A stretch of 64,000 nucleotides of DNA, taken from the NCBI GenBank assembly GCA_949775045.1, contig OX459096.1, positions 43,928,379-43,992,378 on the forward strand, given 5' to 3'. This document shows positions 31,145 through 42,400 of this stretch, piece by piece (within the stretch, counting starts at the first letter, position 1; every line of letters begins with the position of its first letter). This DNA is from Metridium senile (taxonomy: Eukaryota > Cnidaria > Anthozoa > Actiniaria > Metridiidae). A program made the position numbers and the translations under genes. The notes under the pieces are model-generated. The model did not search any database. It saw nothing but the letters and a program-made list of their open reading frames with translations, and had not been told where the DNA came from.

Positions 31145-31683
31145 TCTTTCACCACAGTAAGCCCATCTTGAAAGAAGAAACGCTACGGATGAGGTGTAGA
31201 CCGCAAAACAGGTTCGACCTACTCTTACGAGAAAAGTGCGGGGAAAAGAGCCCGAGGATCGTTCAAGTGCAGTGCTGGACGAATGAGGAGAGCCGAGGCT
31301 CATTTCCTGCTTGTCATTGTCTAGTTCAAACTCTTATTTTCCACGATAAAGTAGGGATTGTTTTGCAGTCTGTAGAAACAATCATAAGATTAAGTTCCTT
31401 TTTTTTAAAAAGATATAATTTTCTGGCGTTTTTTTCATTCTCGGCTCGTGAAATCTGTTCAGTTGCGTCAGCTGTACAAGATAATTGATATTTTAAACGT
31501 TATTTACATTAGAAGAATTAGATAAACTATAATGTTGTAGCTTATTTTTAAGATTAAAATATAAATATTATATGTATCTTTCTTATCAATGGCCACTCGC
31601 AGCGCGCAATGTACAAATAAAGCTGACTGTAGGTTTTGGATAACGTTGTGCCGACAGAGGTTCAAAACATCTGGGACCAGTTG

Positions 31684-31800
31684 TATAGTTATCCGCGGAT
31701 AAACGTTATCCACTGCATAGGATTTTTATAGATTTTATCCGCTGGATAAGGAATTTATCCTGTGGAAAGCGCTATTCAGGCTTCGTACAATCGGCCCCTG
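31684..31800. mobile_element. Fragment of a GGATAA/TTATCC-rich element
   Basis: Repeated GTTATCC, GGATAA and TTATCCGCTGGATAA stretches end in TTCGTACAATCGGCCCC. The opposite end of the same kind of element, GGGGCCGGTTGTACGAATGT, is at 44328. Both look like incomplete copies. Confidence 0.5.
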
Positions 31801-32066
31801 ACCCTATTTGAGCTGCTCTAGAAACCCTTCTTGAGAAAACAGAGCAATTTGCACTAGCTATTTCACAATATGAAGTAGGCAAATTTTTCTGGTGATAGAA
31901 ATAAACTTGTGTTCCTATTCACACTAAACTCACTACCGGCGGGTCTCGCCTACGTTTGTTTGATCATGTTTAACATTAATTTTTGCTCTAAGCTTGTTTG
32001 ATTAATTGGAGGAGGAAGAGTGGGGGAAATGATAAAATTAAGACATTTCCATGAGAACAAATTAAG

Positions 32067-32762
32067 TTAAGGATACACGGGACACTCTGGGGAAATGTTT
32101 TTGAAAACATTATAGAGCGTTCAATTCGCATTAAATTCCCCATAAAGTATACATTTTTTGAAAGCTAAATAACCAAAGTTTACATAATTGATAAACGTTT
32201 TAGATAAAAAACATTTGTTTTTTAAATATCGAGGATTCATTAAAAGCGCATTGGCTCGATTTGAAAAGTTAACATTCACACGGTTTATGGTAGACCGATC
32301 AAATTTTTTTTGCATCCTATTATACGTATTTTGAACTTTTCAAGTGTGTTTGCGTTTTCTTTTTTAACGCCTCGTTATTTTTTTATGTCCGTTTAACTTT
32401 AGACATACATGTTTTAAAGCGCTTTTTTTTAGTAAAAATGCCTAATATCTAAAGAACTAAAAGGAAAACAAAGAAACACAGGCACACTTTGAAACTTGAG
32501 CATTGTTGGAGTCTACATGCAAAATTTTGTTATAATTGATGGAAAAGCACGCGTAGCTTAATTTTTGAATTTTTTGAATTTTTTGTATTCGAATCCTCGA
32601 TATTTCAAAAACAAATCACTTTTATCCAAAACGTTTATCAATTATGTAAACTTTGGTTATTTAGCTTTTAAGAAATGTATACTTTATGGGGAATTTAATG
32701 CGAATTGAACACTCCATTATATTTTCAAAAACATGTCCCCAGAGTGTCCCGTGTATCCTTAA
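32067..32762. mobile_element. Fold-back element with ~165-base inverted arms
   Basis: The left arm starts TTAAGGATACACGGGACACT and runs to about 32236; the right arm runs from about 32591 to 32762 and ends AGTGTCCCGTGTATCCTTAA. The arms match over nearly their full length, including TTTACATAATTGATAAACGT and its inverse. About 350 bases of AT-rich sequence separate them, with no significant open frame. Confidence 0.88.
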
Positions 32763-32804
32763 GACATAAGTATATCATTTCCGAATGGAAAGTCGCTTGG
32801 ACGA

Positions 32805-33028
32805 TACACCCTTTCCGAGAAACTTTGTCACCCGAGAAGTGAAAAGCCTGCAAACTAGTAGCGCAGGGGGATGGGTAACCTATGTATACTTTATTAGAAC
32901 GCAGGGATTTCATGTCCACATTGCTACACTTGTCAATCTGTTATTGAGAAATTACCGTTTTGACTTATCAAACAACCAGAAAGGTGTTTTTGCCTTGACG
33001 GGTGACAAAATTTACCGGAAAGGGTGTA
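32805..33028. mobile_element. Second TACACCCTTTCC MITE, core in opposite orientation
   Basis: Termini TACACCCTTTCCGAGAAACT and TTTACCGGAAAGGGTGTA match those of 30149-30418. The shared interior (ATACATATGTTATCC in the first copy, GGTAACCTATGTAT here) runs the other way, so the core is inverted between copies or the whole copy was inserted in the opposite sense. Confidence 0.82.
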
Positions 33029-33541
33029 TATTACCTTGCACAGGCCAGCACATATCTATTAGCCCATGGAATCCACTAAATGCTATTCGCATATTTGCAA
33101 TTGAACAAGGTTTTGCTTGTTGTACACAGCATTCTAAGAGACCGTACAGTGTCACAAGCAAACAAACAAAGAGGGGGGCATAAAGGGTTATATTGGAAAC
33201 CGCAAAACCGCACAAACATTTGCTAAAAAACAGCAACCGCAATAAATAAAGAAAACTTGACCATAACAAAACAAACGGAAGTGAAAAGATCCGAAAGATA
33301 ATTTTTCACCGTAGAAAAACGTTTTTCACTGTTCATCGAGTCCGAAAATGGCAAAGAAACCGCAGTTTTGCAAAACCGCAAAACCGCAGATATAAATGAA
33401 AAAAAAAAAAAAAAAAAAAACCCGCAAAACCGCACCAAAAATAACGCATAAATGCAAACCCTTACTCCCTCCTCAACAAAGCCGAGTGACATAAACAACC
33501 AGAGATTTCTGCATGTGCTTTCACACTTGCGTTAGTATAAG

Positions 33542-34690
33542 TTAAAGAACTGCAGATGCTCCCGTAGCCGAGTTTGCGTTGCTTAGTCGTTTTTTCATTA
33601 ATAGTTTATCTAATGTAGATCCTTCGCCTGACAGTTTTCTCCTCAACACACCTGCTCTAAAGCAAACATCTTTCCTGACAGAGGGAGTACTAAGAATATA
33701 CACCAAAGGATTCATAAACACAGACGTAAAAGTAAATATATATGCAAAAGTCAAGATTTGTTCCATGTTTAGATCTTGATAATCGCCAAACTCTAGCCAT
33801 AGCCATATAACCTGGTGAGGTAGCATGCACACTGCAAATATTGTCGTGAACAGGACAGCTGTGCGTATAGCACTAAGCTTTCTCTTTTTATGCCTTGACT
33901 CTGCTTTTACAGACCCAGATATATGCCTTCTTACACTTGCATGACCGCGCCTCACGACTATTGTTATCTTTATGTAGCAATACATAGTTATTATTAAAGG
34001 TAAAGCGTACTGAACTACGAAGAAAATAATCGTGAAACACTTCCTAGTTTGTAGGTTCCATGTTTCTATACAATTATCATTTTGATATTCTAAGAAAATA
34101 CCATAAGGCACTACAACAGCAAATGAAAGAACCCATATTGTTAGCACAATTTGGTTAAGACTTCTGGTCGACAGTTTGGGTTTACAAGGATTGACAATAC
34201 CTCGATAACGCTGATAACTCAGTAATGTTAGGGTCCATACAAACGACCCTAGTGATAAGGTTTGTAGTGGCCATAAGATTTTACACATCGCCGGCCCAAA
34301 AATCCATCGATGTCCAACGTGTATGAGAGAGATGTCGAAAGGTATGTTTAGCAATAATACTGAGGTCTCTGAAAACACCACATGAAGGAGAAGAAGATTG
34401 CTCGGTGACTCACGTCGACGACATCGTCTTCGCTTCAAAAGAAAAATCATGGCAATATTTCCAATCATTCCTAAAATGAAAATAATGATATAGACAATTT
34501 CCACTATAATTGTCTGAATATCTGTTTGTGTTGGATCATTAGTTAATGATGTTTCTGACTGCGTTGAATTTGTAGTCGCGTTGATGTCTTTCGATGTCAA
34601 GTTTCTGTTGAATGTGAACATAGCGAGTTTTTTATACCATTGAATGGTAGCAAGGGCTGTATGCAGTTTAATGAGCGCGTTGCGGTTCAA
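33542..34690 (-). CDS. Rhodopsin-class (class A) G-protein-coupled receptor, intronless
   Basis: A single open frame of 382 residues. Seven hydrophobic segments are visible, with class A landmarks: GNIAM in TM1; SNLLLLHVVFSET in TM2; MCK before TM3 and NDNC in the second extracellular loop, the usual disulfide pair; YQRYRGI at the end of TM3 (DRY position); a Pro in TM5 (YALPLI); CMLPH in TM6 (CWLP position); and NPLVY in TM7. A Lys/Arg-rich tail follows. Two starts are possible: the first ATG, or Met24 (34621), which leads straight into an N-terminus with NLT, NAT and NST glycosylation sequons; I favour Met24. The overall pattern resembles neuropeptide receptors, but the ligand cannot be read from sequence. 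Departures: Glu for the conserved TM2 Asp, and Gln for the Asp of DRY. Confidence 0.88.
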   Translation of the reverse strand: MNRNALIKLHTALATIQWYKKLAMFTFNRNLTSKDINATTNSTQSETSLTNDPTQTDIQTIIVEIVYIIIFILGMIGNIAMIFLLKRRRCRRRESPSNLLLLHVVFSETSVLLLNIPFDISLIHVGHRWIFGPAMCKILWPLQTLSLGSFVWTLTLLSYQRYRGIVNPCKPKLSTRSLNQIVLTIWVLSFAVVVPYGIFLEYQNDNCIETWNLQTRKCFTIIFFVVQYALPLIITMYCYIKITIVVRRGHASVRRHISGSVKAESRHKKRKLSAIRTAVLFTTIFAVCMLPHQVIWLWLEFGDYQDLNMEQILTFAYIFTFTSVFMNPLVYILSTPSVRKDVCFRAGVLRRKLSGEGSTLDKLLMKKRLSNANSATGASAVL

Positions 34691-35871
34691 TGAAGCTGAC
34701 GAGCGAAGTTTTCAAACAGCGACCTCTCTACGGTAGAGACCTGAATCCCGGAACTACAAAAAGGAACCAGTGAGATTTTTGTTTACTTATTGACAACGAT
34801 ATACATCAAAACAGACAATTTTGTAGTTCAATTTTGCAGTTCGCCAACACGGTTGTTCGGCGTTTTTGAACCTAGATTGGATAAGGATTCTTGATATGTA
34901 CTCACGACTTCCCCATAGATAAACTAGTTAAGGGATCGATTAGATCGCGTGAACCTTTCCAAATGACACTTGAATCTGATTACAAAGGAACTCAAATTTA
35001 CACCACCACACATGAGCCCCCTTAAATAAATATCATCATGACGTGTTTTGCTTTTAAATCACTAGTTCATTAAGTTTGTCTTCGAAAACAATATCAATTG
35101 CTTCCTTTATTTATTGGACAATAATTTCTTAGTATCTTACAGCCTATTAACAAACAACCTGTGTATCTCTCTTTTCCTTTTCTCTTAATTTAGATAAATA
35201 TAATAGCTACTGGCTAACACTAAAGTTTACCACTATATCAAGGGGAGGGGGTATACTATTCTCAACATCTAAAAAGATTTGAAATTAAAACTGTTTATTA
35301 AAAAAAAAAAAAAAAACACGCAGAACGCAGTAGGTGACTAACGAAAATTAAAATAGCCCTAGTCGCGAACCAATCAGAGCGCGCGATTTGCCATTATCTC
35401 CTACGTATTCATACTAATCGAATATCGAAAATAAACTATTTCGTGATACAAGCCATTAGTCTTCTATATTTAAAAGGAAATGGGCGTCAAATGTTTATGC
35501 ATGGAGCAAAATGTCATATGGCTCCATATTGGTAACTACAATCTTCAAATGCACTTTGTTAGCAATTCGCCGTAATGAATGGAGATCAAATGTTTTGTTC
35601 ATCATAAAGGCAAACATACCACGCTTAAAGGATGTTGCCATTTAAAGTTTATTTATGAGATATCAATAACCTAAATTACGGCCGCAAACACTCATTAAGT
35701 TGGTTCTCGGCCAGTGTTGGAGATAATCAGTTGTGGAAAAACACCAGTCATTTCCTTTCGCAGATGTCTGTCTCTCTACGTACGTGTTGTCTACCATGCC
35801 CGGCCCTGTTGGGCTTTTTTATAAGTAAACACTGAGCAAGCATGCATCCAATTTGTTTACTTATATCATTC

Positions 35872-36163
35872 GCCAGCGAGAATAACAGAAGAAGAATAAA
35901 AGCTATAAATATTATTTGAGAACAAACGAGAACAAACGAGAACAAAGTAACAAAGTAACAAACAAACAAATCAATAGCCAGCGAGAATAACAGCAGAGAA
36001 ATAATAAAAGCTATAAATTTGAGAACAAACGAGAACAAACTAACAAAGTAACAAACAAACAAATCAATAGCCAGCGAGAATAACAGCAGAGAAATAATAA
36101 AAACTATAAATATTAATGGAGAACAAACAAGAACAAACTAACAAACATACAAATAATAGCCTG
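35872..36163. repeat. ~93-105 bp tandem repeat, three copies
   Basis: Units begin GCCAGCGAGAATAACAG at 35872, 35977 and 36070, and each includes AAAAGCTATAAAT and multiple AACAAACGAGAACAAA blocks. Confidence 0.9.
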
Positions 36164-36395
36164 CGTTACAGTCCGGAATTTTCTTCCTAAAAATGCCGGA
36201 TGCATGCAACACAGGCTAACAAATATTGAAATAAATAAATAATTTTTAGTGTCATTTATTTTATTTAATCACTCTGACAAAAAAAATAATTCTGGTCGGC
36301 ATCTGTAAACTGAAGCTTTCGTTGTCGCTGTCGACTTCTTCAGTCTTTGTTAACATGCAGTACTAGTCAAAATTGACAAAATGATACAATATACA

Positions 36396-36535
36396 CTTAA
36401 TGACTGGTCCCGAGGGAAACAGTTAGTTTTGTTTCCCGAGAATCTCAATGTTTCCCGAGGCTCCGGCCGAGGGGAACATTGAGATTCGAGGGAAACAAAA
36501 CTAACTGGTTTCCCGAGGGATCAGTCATTAAGCGT
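36396..36535. mobile_element. Palindromic element (ACTGGTCCCGAGGGAAAC)
   Basis: CTTAATGACTGGTCCCGAGG and its inverted partner GAGGGATCAGTCATTAAG form the ends, and CGAGAATCTCAATGTT pairs AACATTGAGATTCG near the centre. The whole unit is a long imperfect hairpin. Confidence 0.8.
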
Positions 36536-36536
36536 T

Positions 36537-36711
36537 TTGTTATATAGCTAATCATTTTAGACAAGTAAACTAAGAAAATTTGAATTTTTATTCAATGCGC
36601 TGGGCACTTGTATCCCGGTCGGGATACAGTTAGATTTAACTAATATCACGTGAGCATCTATCAACCAATGAGAATGCTCGTTATATAGTCAAAATGATTA
36701 GCTATATAACA
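36537..36711. mobile_element. Inverted-repeat element (TGTTATATAGCTAATCATTTT)
   Basis: TGTTATATAGCTAATCATTT is exactly inverted at the right end as AAATGATTAGCTATATAACA. It directly follows the element at 36396-36535; the two may be parts of one larger repeat. Confidence 0.75.
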
Positions 36712-37054
36712 AGAATATATAGCATACTGTGTACTAGGATCGTATTCGCTGTTTAGTGATAATGAATAGCTAGATAAATAATTAAAAAGGAAGCGCCTGT
36801 ATATCTGATCACCTAGTGAATAAACCGTCCAAGCAGTCAGTTCCTCCTGCTCTAATGAAAATAAACTGTTCTTCTAGATCTTCATGCTGGTTTCTAGACG
36901 TCTCAACCAAATGCTACAACAACAGTAGTTTGATACAGGCACGTAACGTGAAAATAGTTACTGATATTCAGAATTATTTTGCAAAAATTCTGTTGCAATT
37001 TGTTTGAGCCCCAACCCCCTAATTTTCACAGGATAATCAGAGTAAAGTTGATCA

Positions 37055-37600
37055 TGTCAAACATCAAAACATTTAATAAAAAACAAACATCAAAACATTT
37101 AATAATAAATAAACATCAAAACATCAAAACATTTAATAAAAAATAAACATCAAAACATTTAATAAAAAATAAACATCAAAACATTTAATAAAAAATAAAC
37201 ATCAAAACATTTAATAAAAAATAAACATCAAAACATTTAATAAAAAACAAACATCAAAACATTTAATAAAAAATAAACATCAAAACATTTGATAATAAAT
37301 AAACATCAAAACATCAAAACATTTAATAAAAAATAAACATCAAAACATTTAATAATAAATAAACATCAAAACATTTAATAATAAATAAACATCAAAACAT
37401 TTAATAAAAAATAAACATCAAAACATTTAATAAAAAATAAACATCAAAACATTTAATAATAAATAAACATCAAAACATTTAATAAAAAATAAACATCAAA
37501 ACATTTAATAAAAAATAAACATCAAAACATTTAATAAAAAACAAACATCAAAACATTTAATAAAAAACAAACATCAAAACATTTAATAATAAATAAATAT
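37055..37600. repeat. 26-bp minisatellite, ~21 copies
   Basis: The unit ACATCAAAACATTTAATAAA plus AAATAA repeats head to tail, with variants AAACAA, ATAATAAATAA and occasional partial units. There are no unique spacers, so it is not a CRISPR-type array. Confidence 0.95.
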
Positions 37601-38162
37601 ATATATTTTTTGATAAGGAATACTAATATTATACAACTCAATAAGAAAAACTGCGAAGTCAATTAACGATGTAACTTTGCTGCCACACAGGAGTTAATTC
37701 ATGATCAGTGATAATATTGTCATTTTGGCAAAGAAACTAAGATAGCTTATCTATATAGTTTCTAATTGAAGTTTCTCTATCTGTAATATATGCGCATTAT
37801 ATTTGTCCTGTTTGCAATTGCTGTGTAACAATGTGAATATTAACTGCGTTTTTTACAGTTTGAAAGCAAGAAGGAGGTCGCGAAAAATGTAAAAAAAACA
37901 TGGAAGACAGAGGGTGCTTCGCAATAAAGTGCTTGCGGCGCTAATTTACGGGTGCTTTTCCGGCAACTATGGACTAAATAAAACAATTAAAACTGAGCTA
38001 TATTTAACCAAGAGAGTATATATATATTCATGCACTCTTCATCTACTTAATTTTGTATTCAGAATTCATAAGAACTAGAACAAGATTGAAACTTTCCTTT
38101 TTCCATTTTGGTTTGAGTAATTTTTAAAACACAAATTTGAAATTTGTTTTTAAATTTCTGAA

Positions 38163-38388
<226 letters not shown>

Positions 38389-38505
38389 ATATTCCTATTG
38401 GTATAAATATTTATTGTTTTCGGGCACTATAATCTATTGGTAGTTGTTAATCATCCCTTATATTTTTGTATTGTTTTTTTTTCTTCTGCATCCTAAAATT
38501 CTGAC

Positions 38506-38905
38506 ACCCGGGGGGGGGGGGGGTACTCCCCTATATTTGCTATACGGGTATGTGCCGCCCGATAGGGTATGGTTTTTCGGCTTTTAGGTCTGGGGTAGGG
38601 TATCATTTTTTACAATTTTTCTGGGGTAGGGTAAGGTTTTTGTCTGGAATAGGGTATCTTTTTGACATTTTGTCTGTTGTTTTAGCCTGCTAGGCTACAT
38701 TTTCTGCCGGCACAAAAAAACGATTTAAATTCAATTAAACAATTGGCAATATAACCGTTTTTTTAGTCTGGTATAGGGTGTACAATTCATAGGTTTAGTC
38801 TGGGGTAGGGTATGTGAAATCAAAATTCTAGGTCTGGGATAGGGTCAGGGTTTTGACAATAAAGACCCATGCAGTTCAGATCGACGTGGAACGGTTGCCG
38901 CCCGG
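38506..38905. repeat. Interspersed repeat with GGGTAGGGTA-type subrepeats
   Basis: After CCGGGGGG...TACTCCCC come six or more variants of GTCTGGGGTAGGGTATC spread over about 330 bases, ending in CCGCCCGGGCTGCCCACTCGGG. This internally repetitive layout resembles a family I recall from anthozoan genomes; no coding frame is present. Confidence 0.6.
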
Positions 38906-39404
38906 GCTGCCCACTCGGGTTGCCGCGTCTAATCAAATTGCCTTTGAGTTCGAGCGCTCTTTCCTCGAAACTAGTAGAATTATGTACACTTAACTTAACA
39001 CATTATCTAGTGAGGGCTAATATCTTACATTGATGGTGGTCTTACATCGAAGGCAATAATGACATTTCCCGCGGCAAAAGTTCGACGTCTGAACTTGGCC
39101 TAAGAAATTACAATAAGAATAATAAAAAATATATTTAAATATAACCTGAAACGAAGCGTAACGTAACGAAAAGGTAAAAGAGGTAAAGAAAAGAAAAGGG
39201 TGAAAAAAGAAAAAATATATATATACTTAGAAGAAATGGTTGGGCTGCCTGTGTGTTTTGACGTATATAGAATGAGCCTGCGATGTGTGTACGCAATGAC
39301 GTATCTGTCTATTTATAGTGTTGTTGGTGTTCATAAACGATTTGAGGTCGATCACAGCTATTTTTTCTTGTCTTCTACGATTGTTTCGTCTTTATTCTTC
39401 CAAG

Positions 39405-42400
39405 ATGCCTCTAGAATTCTTATTTGGGAGGAAAAAGACTCCCGAAGAAATGCTCAAACAGAATCAACGAGCTTTGAATCGAGCAATGAGGTGAGGAGAT
39501 GTCCGCCATCTTGTTGTGTGTTTTTACTTTATTTCACATTGTAAACTTGAATGTGTGTGAGTATGATTAAAATAAATATCTATTAAATATGTACAGTTTA
39601 CTAAGGAACAACCTAAATATTATATTATGTAGTCTTGTTGTGTGTTTTTACTTTATTTCACATTGTAAACTTGAATTTGTGTGTCAGAGTATTATTAAAA
39701 TAAATATCTTTTAAGTAGTGTTTACAACATGAGCGGCCGTGTTGTATCGGCAGATACAATCGCAAGCCGAAGGCGCGCGATTGTATCGCCGATACAACAC
39801 GGACGCGAATGTTGTAAACTACTTAAAAAATGTCTAGGTAAGCTCTTTCATATTTGACCAAAATTTTCAAGATTAAAATAAATTTTGCCGTAAAATTACC
39901 AGTTAAAACTTATGCAAATCAGGATATACAACACTAGTGTTGTATCAGATTTACAACACTCGTCATGGTCATGGTTTCTTTTGAAAATGTCTCATTAATT
40001 ATTCATGAATTTTTTAAGCTTAAATATGTACAATTTACTAAGAAACAACCTAACTATTATATTATGTAGTCTTTGTTTAATAATGCCGATGTATTTGTTG
40101 TAAAAATGTTTTCTTCGTGCAGAGACCTGGATAGAGAAAGGTCAAAAATGGAAGCACAAGAAAAGAAAGTGATTGCTGATATCAAAAAGATGGCCAAGTT
40201 AGGACAAATGGTATGAATACTGTAGAAGATATAGCTGAAAGTATATAAAATGAAATATGAACCTGTTTTCAAAGTCAAGAATGACATCAAGTTATGGTTT
40301 GTTGTATGCCTTACAATAATTTCCATGGATTAATATGTACACACACACAAAAAAATAATAACAATAAAATGAATAAATAAAATGATCATTGGCTCGATTA
40401 CACAACCTATTACCATCTACTCGTGCAATTGCACACGGTCGCAATCTTCGTAATAACAACAATCTAACATTACCGAAGTGCAAAACAGAAAGATACAAAA
40501 AATCGTTTATTCCAGCAATGTGCTATAAACAGTATTTTTAGATTTTTTATTATTGTATTTACATATTATCGACTTTTAAGCTTATATTTTATAACAAATT
40601 TTACATATCTATTTATATATATACATTTTACTATTTCATTATAATTTTGTCATTACGCAATTCAGCCTGATGGCTGCGATGTAATTGTTTTATAATAAAC
40701 CATTTATAATTATAATAATAAGATTGATGAATGCTATCCTGTTGTTACACTACATTGCCCCCCCCCCCCCCCCAAAAAAAAAAAAAACAACAACAACCCA
40801 ACAGCTTTATTATGTAACATGTTAAAAGCACATGCAATTAAATAATTGTAATATATTGTAACCAGTGTAATTGGTCTTTAATAATAGGATGCTGTGAAAA
40901 TTATGGCCAAAGATCTTGTTAGAACCAGAAGATATGTGAAAAAGTTTATATTAATGAGAGCAAACATCCAAGCTGTTTCTTTAAAAATACAGGTAACAAG
41001 AATTTTATTTTCCTATATATATGCCCAATTCCACTTTCGATAAGCAGAATTAGAAGTCTAAGTCACTGGCACCAAAATATTCCTGGTCTACTTTACCTGA
41101 ATATCAGGGTGGGATCATTTACATCCCTCTTATACACCTAGTTCAAAAATGGTTGTCGCAGCCGAAGCTACAATCCACACTCTAAAGCCGGCAAAGGTTG
41201 TTGGTATGATGAACATAATTTGTGATTTATTACACGTTTTTTTAAAGAAATATCAGTGTTTCATCATCTACCACTGTAACAGTGTTATAATCATATAGCA
41301 CAAACATGTCCATCCAAAATATGCTAAGAAATACTGACATCCTTTGCAGGGTTCAGTGTGTGGACTGTAGCTTTGGCTTTCGGTCTTTAGATCCTAAATT
41401 TTTTGGTGTATATTATTTGGTGCAGTTAAAATATTTTGCAAATACTTGTTTCCCATTGTGCTTGGTTAGGAGCAAATTGCACTTTTTTGTGTTTGAACTT
41501 GTCAACTCCCAAAGAAATATTAGTGAATATATTATTTTTTTAAATATTATTCATAACCAAGGCAAAACATTGACAAACCTTTGACTTTTTTCAGACTTTA
41601 CGATCTAACAATGCTATGGCTCAAGCAATGAAAGGTGTTGCTAAGGTGAGAACATTAATATTTGATCATCATAAAATGCTTTTATAAAGAATTATTGTGG
41701 GTGTAGTAGTCTAAGAAAGACTGGAGACCTTTAGATTTAAGTATGATCAGTACGTCAAGTACAAGTTTTTGTGTTGAATATTCATATTACTGTTTTTACC
41801 AATCTAAATGTTGAATTTGTGTGATCACTTCTACAACAGCAAAGAAGTGCACACAGAAAATGCATACTCATACTCTACTATTGTTCTTGGTGTTTCCACA
41901 AAGTAACTCATCTCCAAAATAAAGAAATGAAAATATGGTGTTGGCTTCTTTATCTTAGTTTACTCTGGAGGCTATTTTCACTCAAGTTGTGAAAACATCA
42001 AGCACCAGCACAACAGTTTTTCTAATAACTATAATATGTCTTTTAGTGTTTTGTGACTGCATTTTTTTTATTTGTTCTATTTTAGGCAATGGCGACTATG
42101 AATAGACAGCTCAAACTTCCAGAAATACAAAAGATTATGATGGAATTTGAAAAACAGGTGATAATCCTAGTATTCGTTGTTGTTGTGATTTTTATGAACT
42201 GAGTGGGAGGGCCAGGCAGGAAAATATTTGGCTCGAGGTTATGCCGTACCGAACGAGCCCAGCAAGGTCTGTACAAATGACCAAGAACCAAATATTTTTC
42301 TGTATGGCACAACCTAATTCAGTCAATAAGCATGTCCGTACATCTGAAATGTTACCATATAAAAGATATGTTAATTTATTATTATTTTCCTAATATAACC

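Larger units (their letters stand above)
28773..33541. other. Gene-free MITE cluster between gene C and the GPCR gene
   Basis: No gene is supported. At least six inverted-repeat elements lie here (listed separately), several nested. Frames such as those at 28935-29282 and 30878-31303 run through element termini and are not genes. Near 33200-33440 the motif CGCAAAACCGCA recurs four to five times around an A-run. Confidence 0.6.

Noticed and set aside
30878..31303. 141-residue minus-strand frame
   Set aside because: Crosses the CCTCGTTCCTAGGG hairpin element; no recognisable domain.
37055..37600. CRISPR-like regular repeats
   Set aside because: 26-base units abut with no unique spacers, in a eukaryotic intergenic region; it is a minisatellite.
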